A stretch of DNA of 64,000 bases. Origin: Purshia tridentata (Eukaryota > Streptophyta > Magnoliopsida > Rosales > Rosaceae). This document shows positions 24,601-36,922 of this stretch, one piece after another; the stretch's first letter is position 1; every line of letters begins with the position of its first letter. The notes under the pieces were generated by a model. The model saw only the letters and a program-made list of their open reading frames with translations. It did not search any database and was not told the DNA's origin. The stretch is from NCBI GenBank assembly GCA_003254885.1, contig QANT01002367.1, positions 1 through 64,000 of the forward strand. Reading direction: 5' to 3'. The translations under genes were made by a program, and so were the position numbers.

Positions 24601-27097
24601 TATCGAATCATAATGTTATAAAGGTCCAGTATAAATGAATTCACAGCACATACATGCGCACAAACACACCCCCATGTTAAAGAAATTTGAAAATTTCACT
24701 AACTATTTAAGTCAGGTGGCGTTTTCCGACTGCAAATGACTTTGGATCAGAGATCATCCCAGCCTCAGCTAGAGAATTCTTCATTAAGGTCAGTATCAAA
24801 TATTTTTCTGAGAATGTTATAAGCTTGTTTGAGCTTAGTCTAGAGGTATACATGTTAACAAGATAAGCATGTATATAGATATAGGCCTCGTTTGGTGTCT
24901 AGGATTCGATTGGAAAGGATAAATGGTAAATTCGTGTGTATTTAAGGAAAAAGATGGAGTGTTTTTCTAACTTAAAGGAATAAGAGGGAAAGAATATGGC
25001 TTAGCTACAAGGAAAATATTATTCTTGCTAATCCCCACCATTTTGAGGAGATTGGAAATGATAAGTTTTCTTCATAATTTATCTATTTTATTCCCATTTT
25101 CTTTCTTCGACTTAGAAATTTCTTCTTCATATACACATAAATTTGCTACTTATCCTTTCTAATCCAATCCTAGACACCAAATGAAGCCATAGGGTCAAGA
25201 ATCTGAATTTGAACTCAGTAACGTTGCTATCCACTTTGTATTATTATGGCACTACTGGAGAGTTCATTGATCAGCATTCCATGATGTGTTTTCGTGTACA
25301 ACCTCTGTGCAGGCTTATCTGTTCAATGATTATTGGGAAGACATAGGAACCATCAAATCTTTCTTTGAGGCAAACCTTGCCCTCACCGAGCATGTAAGTA
25401 CAAACCAAGATGGGAAAGTAACAAGGCATTAATTATGAAAGTTACAATGCTGATTGTTCTAGTGTTGGTTGTATCCATAGTAGGAAATTTTTTTACCTAT
25501 CACAGATATATATATCTTATGTGTTTGTCTCTCTCATTACATTCTAAGTCAAGTGATGAGAGAGATAGAGATTATATATACTATATACAGCGGTTACATG
25601 AAAGTTTTACTCTCATAGTAATTCGTGTTTCAGAAGGAAAAGAAACTTCTAGTGTCACAGATTGAATCTAACGTTTTCTTTGGTATCTTTCAGCCAAATA
25701 AGTTTAGTTTTTACAATGCAGCAAAGCCAATGTATACTTCAAGAAGAAACTTACCTCCAACAAAGATTGACAATTGCAAGGTTTGTAGACCTGTCTTTCT
25801 TTTTCTCTTCAAGCTCATAACTAGGAAGCTATATCAAGCACTCTATTGGAGTTTTGGGCAATTAGGCACAGAATCACATATAATGTTGAATTTCAACATT
25901 CTGCCTGGTTCTCGTGCAGATTGTTGACTCCATCATATCGCATGGAAGTTTCTTAACAGACAGCTTTATAGAGCACAGCGTTGTTGGTATCAGATCCCGA
26001 ATAAACGCGAATGTTCACTTAAAGGTTTGTCCCATTAATTCCTCATTATGTTAAGCTTAAGTTGTTAATGCAATAACTCAAAAGAATACTTCAAACTGAG
26101 GTATAGTATAGGGCATAACCTTATGGTGATCAAAATACCTGCAGGACACAGTGATGCTTGGTGCTGATTACTATGAAACTGATGATGAGAAGAAATCACT
26201 GTTAGCTGAAGGAAGAGTTCCTATTGGAATAGGAGAGAATACAAAAATCAAGTACAAGTTTCTTAAATCTCCCTATCTTTTATAAGTTGCATTGACGCAT
26301 TGTTCGGCAACCTCTTGGTTCTCATCATGGCTCTTGATGTTTGTGTGCAGAGGCTGCATCATTGACAAGAACGCGAGAATCGGGAAGAACGCTGTTATTG
26401 CAAACTCAGAGGTATGATGTGCCTAGTGTCACCCACTTCTTTACTTACTACACTCTCTTCTAACAAAATTTTTTTATTACACCCTTCGGTTAAAATAATT
26501 AAAAGAAATATTACAAGAAAGAAAAAGAATTGTTTGTGGTTGCCATAGCAGCCAAGGTTGCTGCACCCATGGGGGCATCGCTTGTGGTGGCAGCCATGAT
26601 CATCACTATTAAGAGATAAAAAGAAAAAGAAAAGATACAAAATATATAAGATTTTGGTATTTCATGCATATTGGGTTTTGACTTGAGTGGTGTGGTAAGA
26701 CAAGTGTTTTAAAAAAAAAAGTAAAAAAGGGAAAAAAATTATTTGAGTAAAAAGGGTATTTCAGGAATATCAGATTTAAGAATTAGTACCTCTATGGTGC
26801 AAAAGAAATTACTAGGTAAACCATGTAACATATGAGCTTATAATATGAGAACATCTATACAACCACTTATGTTATACATCTACATTCAATGGTAATTGCA
26901 TGACAAAAAATGACTGCATTGTAGAATTTTCCTCATAATATATGAACTGTGGTAGTCTAATAATTTGTAGTTTCTGTTTATGCGTGGGATTGTAGGGCAT
27001 ACAAGAGGCTGACAGATCTTCGGAAGGGTTCTACATCCGCTCTGGTATAACCGTTATATTGAAAAACTCAGTTATCGAAGATGGACTTGTGATCTGA
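21678..27097 (+). CDS. APL1: ADP-glucose pyrophosphorylase large subunit, chloroplastic (15 exons)
   Basis: Large, mainly regulatory subunit of the plastid enzyme making ADP-glucose from glucose-1-phosphate and ATP, the committed step of starch synthesis. Exons: 21678-21923, 22312-22425, 22808-22981, 23071-23163, 23884-23967, 24052-24107, 24277-24370, 24459-24571, 24716-24788, 25313-25393, 25694-25780, 25920-26024, 26145-26251, 26351-26411, 26996-27097. All phases close to 529 residues. Residues 1 to about 75 form a transit-peptide-like leader. The nucleotidyltransferase core follows: [12 protein letters not shown] 102-113, [44 protein letters not shown] left-handed beta-helix domain with [10 protein letters not shown] and the terminal EDGLVI completes it. 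Leader sequence and gene order favour the ADG2/APL1 class. Intron 9 carries a 305-bp element. Confidence 0.96.
24884..25188. mobile_element. 305-bp MITE in APL1 intron 9, possibly PIF/Harbinger
   Basis: The left end GGCCTCGTTTGGTGTCTAGG and the complement of the right end GGCTTCATTTGGTGTCTAGG stay similar for about 42 bp (onward to GGAAAGGATAA / AGAAAGGATAA). The element is flanked by ATA at 24881-24883 and 25189-25191, a possible 3-bp target duplication. There is no coding capacity. Size, termini and a 3-bp duplication suggest a Tourist-like MITE; the superfamily is an inference. Confidence 0.75.
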
Positions 27098-27892
27098 TAC
27101 ATCCCCTTATTCCTTCATCCTTTAAGTTTTTGGGTCTATTAGGATGAAAACTAAGAAAATGCAATATCAATCACTACATATACTCATGTCAGTAGAGCAA
27201 GACACTTATGATTGCGAATGTGCATAAACCTTGTCATTTTGCAAACACTAAGCGGGTACAAGCAATTCTGCCATTTTGTTTGTACTAGCATTACTGGAAT
27301 TCCACCTTCCAGAACGATCTATGATTCAATCTTTTCTTTTATGAGGATTTATACTTGATCAAAGTGAGAAAGCTTGTACATCAATCCACTCATGCAAGTC
27401 AATCCAATCTATCTACAGCATTGTTTGAAGGGAAAATCTTGTTCTGTCCATTGATAGTTAAAAACAATGAATTGAATGCTGAAGGTGCAAAAGTACAGTA
27501 TACATAGCAAATAAAATATTATTAAAGAAAAGGGGCGAGGGTGCGACTAACTTTAAATTATTTATTTATTCGTAAAAGCTGAGGATTAAAAGAAAGGATT
27601 GACTGAGCATCTACTTATGCCTTAACACATCAAGCTTGATAAGCAATGCGGTCCAAAAATTATAATAAGTACAGAATTTCACATTTCTGTCCTTATGCAA
27701 TTACTATTAAGGAATAAAAGCTTATGGCCATTTTGCTGGTCATACAAAGAATTTGTGAAGATGTTTCCAAAATTGTTGTTCTTTCACTTTACCCCTTTCT
27801 CATTGTATGATCCTCCTTCTATAAAAGTAAAATGGACTGGAACAGCTTGAAATGAAGGGGCGGTTTTGTACAGATTGAGATTAACAATGATT
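27098..27892. other. Convergent spacer between APL1 and RH58
   Basis: Tail-to-tail region of about 0.8 kb with the 3' untranslated regions of both genes. No further gene or repeat is visible. Confidence 0.65.
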
Positions 27893-30866
27893 CTATAGAA
27901 TTAGCTCTTCACAGTTAAACATCAATTCGTTTTCATATTTTTGCAAAACAAACCGCTCCTCTGACATTAGAATGTTGGTAACAGTGCATTTCTTGTCTGA
28001 AAACGGTTTCCTACCTGCTCTTCCAGCTCGATGAAGATAATCAATAGCAGTTCTAGGCAGATCGAAGTTGTATATATGTGTAGTTTCTGGCAGGTCAACC
28101 CCTCTGGCAGCTATATCTGTTGATACAAGTAGATAGCTGCCTCCTTGTCTCACTTCCTAAATTAAGTAAAATAGATACATCAGAAGATTTCAACAAGGAA
28201 AAGGAATGGATATACAAAAGACCAAGAGTAAATGGTCAATGAAAATGCAGAAAACAAAAAATGCAACATTTGGGTGTCCATCTCAGTTCCTGTCACTTGT
28301 CTGCCCCTCATAATTGCAAGAAGTAATTGCCTATATCAGACAATTCAAAGCTCTAATGACAATTTACAAACATTTTTTAAGACCTGCCATTATCAGGTAT
28401 TGCTTTTCCAAAAGATGAGACTACCTTGAGTAGACCTCACCGTTGATTCCCTATGACTAACCATACAACAGTATGTCATATGCATTACATTCATAAAGGA
28501 ATCAAATAGAAGTTATGTTACTTTTGAGGAATTGAACACAACTTACTGATAGAGAGGCTGCTCGTGAATTGAAATTCATGTCTTCTTCCAAAAGAAGGAT
28601 GTCTGAATATCCCTCATATGAAGCCTTCAAGAAATCAATTAATAGAGTTGTTGATGGAGCATTTCCGGCCCTCTTTGACTTCTCAGACTGACCAAATAGA
28701 TAAGAACTAGATATTAATTGAATAGAGAGCACATCTATATAATCCTAAACTTCTAAGCAACAAGAAAAATCAAACTTATATCGCGTCAAAAACATTCTAC
28801 AGATTGTATGCTTCAAGACATGAATTGCATTTGGCCTTCGTCAAATATGAACCATGCCTAAGTAACATCTGTCAATAAATATTTACCTTCTGGGTAAGAC
28901 ATTGATACAACTATGTGCAATACTTGAGTTCAAAGCCTCAGCATAAGATCATATGATTAATTAAACATGAAAAATGAAAATACAGAGAAGGATACACGAT
29001 GCAAACCTGTTCACCAACAAAAATAATACCAGACTGCGGTGCATCAGACTGTAATAAGGACAGCAAGATTTCATGCCTTCTGCTTTTGCGACATATCTGT
29101 TTAAGTAAGACAGAATAAGCATATTCCAGATCAGATCATTAAGATGTAGATGTCTCGTAAAGGATGTCACTGAGGACAATTGGTGAAAAATAAATAGAAA
29201 AAGCAGAACTATAACATGTATTTAATGACAGGTAAACCAAAAAGCAGATGGAGTAGGACATATTTTATGGATTTCTTACCACAAATTTATGGTGCAAACA
29301 TGCTGGCATTGGCTCAACTGGATTGACATGCACATGAATTGCATCATTCTGTAAAGTGCATACATACTATGATGCAATACACATAAAACTAAAGGCAACA
29401 TTGTATCAAATCCAGATAAAGTTGGCACAGAAACAAGAGCTAAATCAGCAAACCTTGGTCCATTTCTGCTGTATACAGTCATGTAAAAATCGTCTGTGCT
29501 GAGGAATGGAAGCACTAGCAAAAACAGTCTGACGATTATTGATTGACGAATAGGATGTCAAAAGCTTCCGAAGAGAACTGACTTGTTTTGAACTGAACAT
29601 GAAATCAACCTAACCAAACAGTAAATATAAAATGTTAAATATTTCAAGAAACTTATCAGACCAACTTCATTAACCTTTTAGATAATATATCACTCAACTA
29701 AGAGAATGTCCCATCTTTCCATATAGAGTTGAAATTTCAAAATCTAAGCCAGAAAATAGCTGACAAACAATTAGACAAAAATTGTATCCCAATTTACCTC
29801 GTCAATTACAAGCACTCGCATTGATTCAAGCTTAATGATCTGCTTCTCAAGCATTTGGCACAAACTCCCTATCGTCGCAACCACAATTGTAGGGGGCTCC
29901 GCCTGAAACAATTAAGCACCAAATTAAGCGTCTCATAGAGATACGATATTTCTTCTGAATATCATGTTCATACTGTTAGTATCTAGTCATAACCAGACAT
30001 AAAAATAAACTAAAGAAAACTAAAATCACTGCAAACACGTAAATGCAATGAATGATATATAGTAAAATGCAGCACCTTTAACCAACTCTTGTGCCTTGCC
30101 AACATTCCTCCATCTAAAAGCGCCATAACAGTACAAGATTTCTGCTCCAATTCGCCTTCCTTAGGCTTCGCAGCCAATGTCCGAGCAACCCTTGTAACCT
30201 TGCTCATAATGCATAAAGTCATCTTCTTTAACTCATTTACAGAACATAATTATATACTATTCCGTACATACAACCGTTGTAAAAGCGAATACAGAAAGAA
30301 AGCCTTACTTGCATACCAAGTTCCCTAGTGGGCACCACGATGAGTGCTTGCACAGCTGATCTTTTAGTGTTCACAACAGAAAACACCAAAAGCAGGTATG
30401 TCAGCGTCTTTCCAGAACCTGTCTAGAGGACCAACGAAAACCCACAAGAACGATTTAAACTTCGGCTTCAAAAACACGTCTAAAACATCGAAGGGTTCAC
30501 GAATTCGACCTGGGCGTGGAGTATGCAGTCGCGGCCCGAAAACAGAGTCGGCAGAGCTTGCCGTTGTACAGCAGTTGGTACAACGTATCCCAATTCCTCC
30601 ATCCTGCACAGTACGTGGTCGGGCACGTGGTCGGTGCAAATTTCGCGGAGGGTGAAGGCGTCGTTTTCAGAGTTTGGTTCGTTGGTGATGGGGGAAGAGC
30701 TGACAATGGCCTGTAAAGGGTTGAACTTGGATACGAAGCCAATGGAGCAGGAGAAGAGCCTGGGGTTAGGGTTTAGGGATTGAAAGGAAAAATGGGTATG
30801 GCGGGGTTTTTCAGAGGGGATAGGGAATGACAGAGGGAGAAGCTGAGTAGCTGAAAGTGTAGCCAT
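27893..30866 (-). CDS. RH58: DEAD-box ATP-dependent RNA helicase 58, chloroplastic
   Basis: Nine exons: 30510-30866, 30309-30422, 30076-30198, 29798-29902, 29454-29609, 29280-29348, 29007-29096, 28547-28687, 27893-28156, all phase 0, giving 472 residues, the length I recall for Arabidopsis RH58. The N-terminus is Ser/Pro-rich and transit-peptide-like. Motifs: a Q-motif region with PTAVQRQALP, Walker A TGSGKT 120-125, PTRELG 150-155, motif II reads DEVD (232-235), motif III SAS (265-267), STDIAARGVD 397-406, HRAGRAGR 427-434. The DEVD and SAS variants also occur in the remembered Arabidopsis protein, so they are family features, not decay. Likely plastid RNA remodelling; substrate unknown. The first intron donor (GTCGAA) is weak but the join is in frame and matches the family. 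Confidence 0.95.
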
Positions 30867-32423
30867 TGCTAGAGAAACACAATCTCAGTGTCTCAGTTAG
30901 TCTCTCTTGCTGGCTGGGGGGTTAGTGTCTAACCGATTATAGAGGGAAATTAATGTCTGTAAGCGGCAAAACAAAACGGTGCCGTATTTTCGTTTTGTTT
31001 TTTGTTCTTTTAATTTATAAGAAGGGAGAGGTCATGGGATACACGTCGGTTTGAAGTTGTGCGGTCGGAGTTGTTGGACGGTCAATCCAATGACGATTGA
31101 CGAGTACTATTTAAGCTATAAAATCTAAAAACACTATACTTTTTTGTAAATGGCCCCTTACACTTTACTGTATTTCTTTAGAGTGCTTCTTCTTTTCAGA
31201 AATTTCCTTCCACCACTCAAAATTGCAAAAACTTGTATATCATGACATAACCATTAAACCATCCGTTTTTCTTTTAAAAAAAAGTTGAATTAGTAGTCTC
31301 GAAAATTGTTTTACATACCCAATAAAATTATATTACAAAATTGGTTTTATAAAGATTTTGATGACTAGAGTAATTGTCATAATTAAATGTCTAGTTTGAT
31401 TTAGAAAACTTCTAAAATTCTCTCATGTTGAGGCCAATTAGTTTTTCTCATATTTTTAATTAATAATTTACTAACAATAATGTTCTCAAATTCTTGTAAA
31501 AGTTTTTCTAAATGTTGAAAAGTTATGTTTCTAAGTTAATATCATGAAACTTTGTTTATAACCATTGATAAGTTTGGTATACTGCTCGAAATCTTGTAAG
31601 AAAGCATACACATTGCATGCATGTTGGCAATTGCCTATTTCTTTGCCACATTTGTTTTGTTTAAGTTTTATTTGTTTAAGTGAAGCACTAAACGCACTCT
31701 TGTTGTGAGATATATTTTTTATAAATGAATTATAATTTACGTACTTACTAAGCACACTATTTATAAAAGAGTTATAACATTTGTGATTTTGTTGCAAGAT
31801 ACATTCTTACTAAACACACTATTTATAGATGTGTTATAAACTTTGTAATTTTATAGCAAGATACACTCTTATTAAACACCTTAGTTATAGATGAATTATA
31901 ATCTCTCATACTCTTGTTGCTAGATATACTTTTATTAAACCACTATTTATAAACAGTTATAATTTCTCACTTTTTTGTTGTCAAGATACACTTTCACAAA
32001 ATTGCGAATTTAATCATAAATTACAGCATTTGGTTAAAAAATATCAACCAAATTCTTACTAGAAAATCTTTTCCTTTTAAATTTCCTGTAAGAAAAAGAA
32101 GGAAGTACTTGCGAACAATAAACCAAAACCAAAGGAGTAAATGATAAAAAAAGATTATATTAAATGATGAAGACTATGAGAGTTTTGATTCCATCAAACC
32201 AAAGCGTGTGAATCGGTTCAGTTGCTGCGTTTTCTGAGCTTTTCATCTTTCTCCCCCTAAAATTCTTTACTTTGACTCTTTACTCTTTCATTCGTCTCTC
32301 TCTTTAACACTTTTCCTAGGGTTCCTTTCTTCTTCTTATTCATCCACGCCTTCTCCATCATCTCCTTCATAAACTCACTGCCTCTGTTCTCACATTGTCT
32401 CACTCACTCCCAACTCGTTCAAA
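30867..32423. other. Divergent spacer between RH58 and RHF1A
   Basis: Head-to-head region of about 1.55 kb with both promoters. It contains the 62-bp minisatellite (31685-31994). A pyrimidine-rich leader with CTC/TTC tracts (about 32245-32423) precedes the RHF1A start codon. No gene is visible. Confidence 0.65.
31685..31994. repeat. Minisatellite, about five 62-bp units
   Basis: Units begin near 31685, 31747, 31809, 31871 and 31934, each reading roughly a.taaacacactatttata, then a gttataa phrase, then ttgttgcaagatacactctt. Copies differ at many positions, so the array is not recent. It sits between two divergent genes and about 0.4 kb from the RHF1A start. Confidence 0.85.
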
Positions 32424-35327
32424 ATGGCCAGTTTTGCTTCCTCTTCCTCCGAGAACCCAATACTCATTCCGACCCTGTTATCGTCTTCTCCACCAGCTTT
32501 TCTCGACGACTCATACGAAGACTTTTGCAGCATCTGCCTTGAGCCTTTTGGCACCGATGACCCAGCAACTGTATGATCCTTTAACTGAAAAAGTTTGTCT
32601 TTGTTGGTATAACTCAGTGTTTTATGCATTACCCAACTGACAGTTTAACTGGATCAATCTAGTAATGCTAGTCATAATATTTACTGTAAATACATGTGCT
32701 ACTGGTACAGTTGAAAACACTCAGATTCCAAGCTCTTGTATTTGCTTTTGGGATTTCTGATTGTTTGCTTCTTTCTGGTAGCTGAAATAAGCTGTGATCT
32801 ACTGTCAATTATGGTAAATAGGTGAATGTTCTTAATAGACTTGTAGCTCCATTGGTTTCTGTGGCAAAATGACCTGTAATCTTGTGTTTCATTGAAGTTC
32901 TGTATGCATGGATTTATATACTATTCATCATTACGTATGTCAAATTTTGCCTCACCTTCTTTGATTTAGTAAATTAGATCCATTTTTTAACACAATCTTC
33001 AGGATTCTTTTGTTCGATTATATGAAAATAAACGGTACGATGTGCTTAGTTTTAGAACGTATGTAAGTGTTTTTGTGAACCCAATTTCATTTCATCTTTT
33101 TGCTAATTGTTTAGGAGCAATTATATTTCCCTAAAAAAATGTTCGTGGTGATATGAGGATATGTTGTGATGACTGTGATCATTCTACTTATTTTTTCGGC
33201 AACTAGATATTTTGGATTCCCTCTTGTATTGGGTCATTGTAGCGTAGGATGAATTTGACTTCCCTTGTTGTTTAATACATGCTTTGATTGGATGTATTGC
33301 AGCTAGTTTAATTGACTCCTAGGTTCAAATGTTAAACTGAATTTTAACTCTTAGAATTTCTTCTTGTTTCAGATTACCAGCTGCAAGCACGAATATCATC
33401 TTCACTGTATTTTAGAATGGTAAACCCATTTTACTTTACATATGGGTTATGTCTTATTTTTCTGGTCAAGTAATGCTATAATCTTTTCTCCACCCATGCA
33501 AATTGTCATTAAGGATATTTTTAGTGTGAATGGTTTTTTCTTATCGATATTTATTTTCCTTTAGGTCACAAAGAAGTAAAGAATGCCCAATTTGTTGGCA
33601 GTTGCTTATCTTGAAGGATCCTGCTAGGTATGTAACTTTATCTAGTTCATACACTACTTCTGTTTGATTTCTTTCTGCTATTTATCAATTAATTTTGTGT
33701 AGCCAAGGGCTTCTAGCTGCTGTACAAAATGAGAGGCGCTCAAGGTCAAGAAACATATCTACCTTAGCACCCCCAACTTTTCATCATTCCAATGAGGACT
33801 TCGAGGTTGAGGACGTATGATTTTAATGATATATAAGAAATTTGTTATACATAAATTTTGATATTTGAGAATGGATCTTTCATTGAAGGCAAAATTCAAA
33901 TTTTCAGGATTCTTTCTCAGATGACTCTGATTTGGATGAGCGTATTATGCAGCATCTTGCTGCTGCTTCTAGCAGAGCTCATTATGTTCGCAGAAGGGAA
34001 AGACAGAGATCTTCTGGTCTGGGTCCTTCCCATGTTTTTGTTTTTTCCCCTTATGAAAATGTTCCTGGTCTGCAGCAAACATACCCAACTTCTCCAGAAG
34101 AATGCCAAAGTTTAGGTTATGGGTCACCGAGAGGTGATTCACCAATTTCTCAAAGACCACCCCTTGTTCAACCTCCACCATCCTTTATCTGTAGCACTGC
34201 TGCTAATAGTGATGTCCCTTTCAAACCAAGGTATGCACGCAGGGCTAAAAATATTTGCCTAATGTGGAGTTGCATGAAATTAGAAGTGGATTAATGTTCA
34301 GGAAGCTAGCTCATGAATGCAAAATTAATAATCCCAGCAATGCCATTGCCTTGTATCAATCACCTGGAATGCATTTTGCACCAATATAATATGATTTCCA
34401 GAAAAATTCATCTCCCTTATGGCACATGTATATGATTTGAATTTGGTTGCTTCGTCTTTTTTATTGTCTACAGAGTAATCATATTTTCTGTTTATCTTCC
34501 TGTCTCTTACCACTTCTTCGGTCATTCTAGAGTACTTTATGGCGAGCCATCACCTGATGGTCCACACAGACAAAGCCCATCTGAGATGCTCACCATATCT
34601 GAGTCTATCAAATCTAAGTTGTCTACAGCTTCAGCCAGGTAGAAATGCCTACTAACATTTTTCTCTTTGAAGCTAATGTTTTTTCTTATGTCTATACTTA
34701 TATGCATTTATGCACATTGTGAAAGATACAAAGAGTCGATCTCAAAAAGTACTCGAGGCCTCAAGGAGAAGCTACTTGCTCGTAACAACTCAGTCAAGGA
34801 ACTGAGCAAAGGAGTTCAACGTGAGATGAGTGCAGGAATTGCTGGTGTTGCACGAATGTTCGAGCGCCTAGACCTTACCTCAAATAAACCTGGATCCCCT
34901 ACTCCAGTTTCTGGTCGTAGTGGGGGTACTTCAAACTTTTCTTTCAAGGGAAAAGGTGTGCTAGAGAATGTTATTGCTCAGTCTTGTAATAAGAGTAGTG
35001 GGAGAATTTCTGATGAAAGTTCAGATGCACCCTCTGACGTCAGAATTGCTACCCCAGGCCGACTTGAAGTTTCTTCTACACAGGTTCCAAAAATTTATGT
35101 TTTGCAACATTTTTCTGATGATAATTTATTGCTAAATAATATCAAGGATGTGGAACCATGTTTCAAGATATAGATAAGAACAAGATTTGGATCAATGGAG
35201 CCTTGTCATCTCAAGTTAAAAGCAACAATGTGCAGAATCATCTCATCTATCCAACTTAATTTGCGGTTTGCATTATGTGCGAAGCAACTTTAACTTATAC
35301 CTCTCTTTCTTGCAGAGCGGACTCTGA
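32424..35327 (+). CDS. RHF1A: RING-H2 E3 ubiquitin ligase RHF1A type
   Basis: Exons 32424-32570, 33373-33419, 33565-33627, 33703-33814, 33908-34230, 34531-34638, 34726-35083 and a 12-bp last exon 35316-35327 give 389 residues. The RING-H2 finger is complete across exons 1-3: Cys35, Cys38, Cys53, His55, His58, Cys61, Cys72, Cys75 (C3H2C3), followed by the family's ICWQLLILKDPAS. The C-terminal part has YKESISKSTRGLKEKLLARNN and VQREMSAGIAGVARM, typical of RHF1A rather than RHF2A. RHF1A is known in Arabidopsis for targeting the CDK inhibitor KRP6 in gametophyte development. The last donor (CAGGTTCCA) is weak: reading through instead ends at 35173 with a different tail, so the last four residues are uncertain. 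Confidence 0.9.
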
Positions 35328-36712
35328 TACTATGGAGTTTGTATTTCGCACATTACTTGTAGTTTGTGGTTATACAGCTCAAGCATTTGGGCATATCAGC
35401 AAGTGACGTTATGTGAAGAGCCAAGCTGCTGGTTGGTTTTGCGTCCTGCATTGCCTATGTGTGCAAAATAGAAGTCGTAGATTCTCTTATGGATGGGTTA
35501 TTTACCCTGGCCTGCACTTTTCTTTTGCTTTGTTGCCTAGTATTAAATGGATTCTGGGTAATTCCTTAAGTCAGTTGCCTCAACTGTTTACACTTGTTTT
35601 ATAATATAACCGTGTTTCGTTTTGTTTACGCTTGTTTTGGTATTCACGTTACATATTCCGAGTAGTGCGATACCCCCAACAAGAGGTATTTTACTCTTGT
35701 CGATGCATGCAATGCAAGATTCTTGTTGTGTTGATTATATCATTATAGTGGTTGTGATTGAGTCCCTATTAACCCTCTGCCGAGTTTAACCCTGCCCTTT
35801 TGAAGGGGAGCCAAATAAATGTCAACTCCTGCTGCCGACAGTCTTTCTTCGGAATTATACTGAGCGGGTCGATCCTAAAATTGGCTGATTCAGGAATCAC
35901 CAAGCAAGAGGGGTTTTTTTTTATAGAAAAATATATTTAAAGGAGATCGAACTCTATCTCTAATTTTAAACTTTTTTCCCCAATTTCCTTCACGAGATTA
36001 TTTATATAGCATGACTGGTAATCTCCAACCTCGAGCATTGCTGGTTCGGTCCAATTCACGCTAACCTCTGTTGCCTACCAAATCTCTTATCTGGCAGCTT
36101 TAAAATCACACAAGACAATTCGCCAACTCCAAGGAAGGTACAACATTTGGAATTTGTATGATATTCCAGCAGACCATGGCAAAGTTGACACAATGCTTCA
36201 AGCAGTCATGGGGCAACCATGGGAATAAAGAGAGGTGAAGATGCTAATGGTGGGACATGTCCCAGCAGTCCTACTTACTAACTTACACCAGTGGTATATA
36301 TACTTAGTCACATGATGAAGATATGTGAGGCACTCATTTTATGCAACGGGTATAGGTAAGTTTTCCCACAACCATACCATGTGTGAAAACTTTAACTGGT
36401 GAAAACTTTAACTAAGCCAAAAAATATAATAATAATAATAAGCCGAAGTATAGCATGTCAAAAACTCAAAACTTCATATGCTTATTCACAACCCGACTTA
36501 TTCCCAAGGAGCACAAACTACAGAGGTCCAAGAGTAATTTTACACATACAAGATCTGAACATCCGTGTATATATAGTACACACAGATGAACTATGAAAAC
36601 TCAGGGAGGGTGACTGTATCCCATACAATAAGCACTTCCAAGTTATTAACGATGCAAAAGGTTGCTATTTCTCAGAAGCATCCGTGTAATTGTCATCAAA
36701 ACTAAGAAAACT
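35328..36712. other. Spacer after RHF1A
   Basis: Tail-to-tail region of about 1.4 kb holding the RHF1A 3' untranslated region and, at the far end, that of peroxiredoxin IIF. The first copy of a direct repeat (36568-36623) lies here. No gene is visible. Confidence 0.6.
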
Positions 36713-36922
36713 CTAGATTTGTCCCAAAATGACATCCGCACCAGAAACTTTGAAATCTGAGGGGGCTTCCTCTACATTTAGAGCTTTAACCTTCCCGTCG
36801 ACCACATATGCTGACCATCTGCATAACGAGAGCAACAATATCTTAAAAACTGACAAATTTAATATATATAGTACACACAGATGAACTATGGATAAAACTC
36901 AGGGAGGGTGACTGTATCCCAT
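36568..36922. repeat. Direct repeat pair flanking the last PRXIIF exon
   Basis: Copy 1 at 36568-36623 and copy 2 at 36863-36922 share tatatatagtacacacagat, gaactatg, aaactcagggagggtgact and gtatcccat, differing by a 4-bp insertion after gaactatg. Copy 1 lies downstream of the stop codon (36713) and copy 2 in intron 4, so the pair brackets exon 5 (36713-36818) about 295 bp apart. Confidence 0.9.

Noticed and set aside
31685-31994. Evenly spaced repeats suggesting a CRISPR-like array
   Set aside because: The 62-bp unit repeats as a whole with no unique spacers, and this is a plant nuclear locus; it is a minisatellite.
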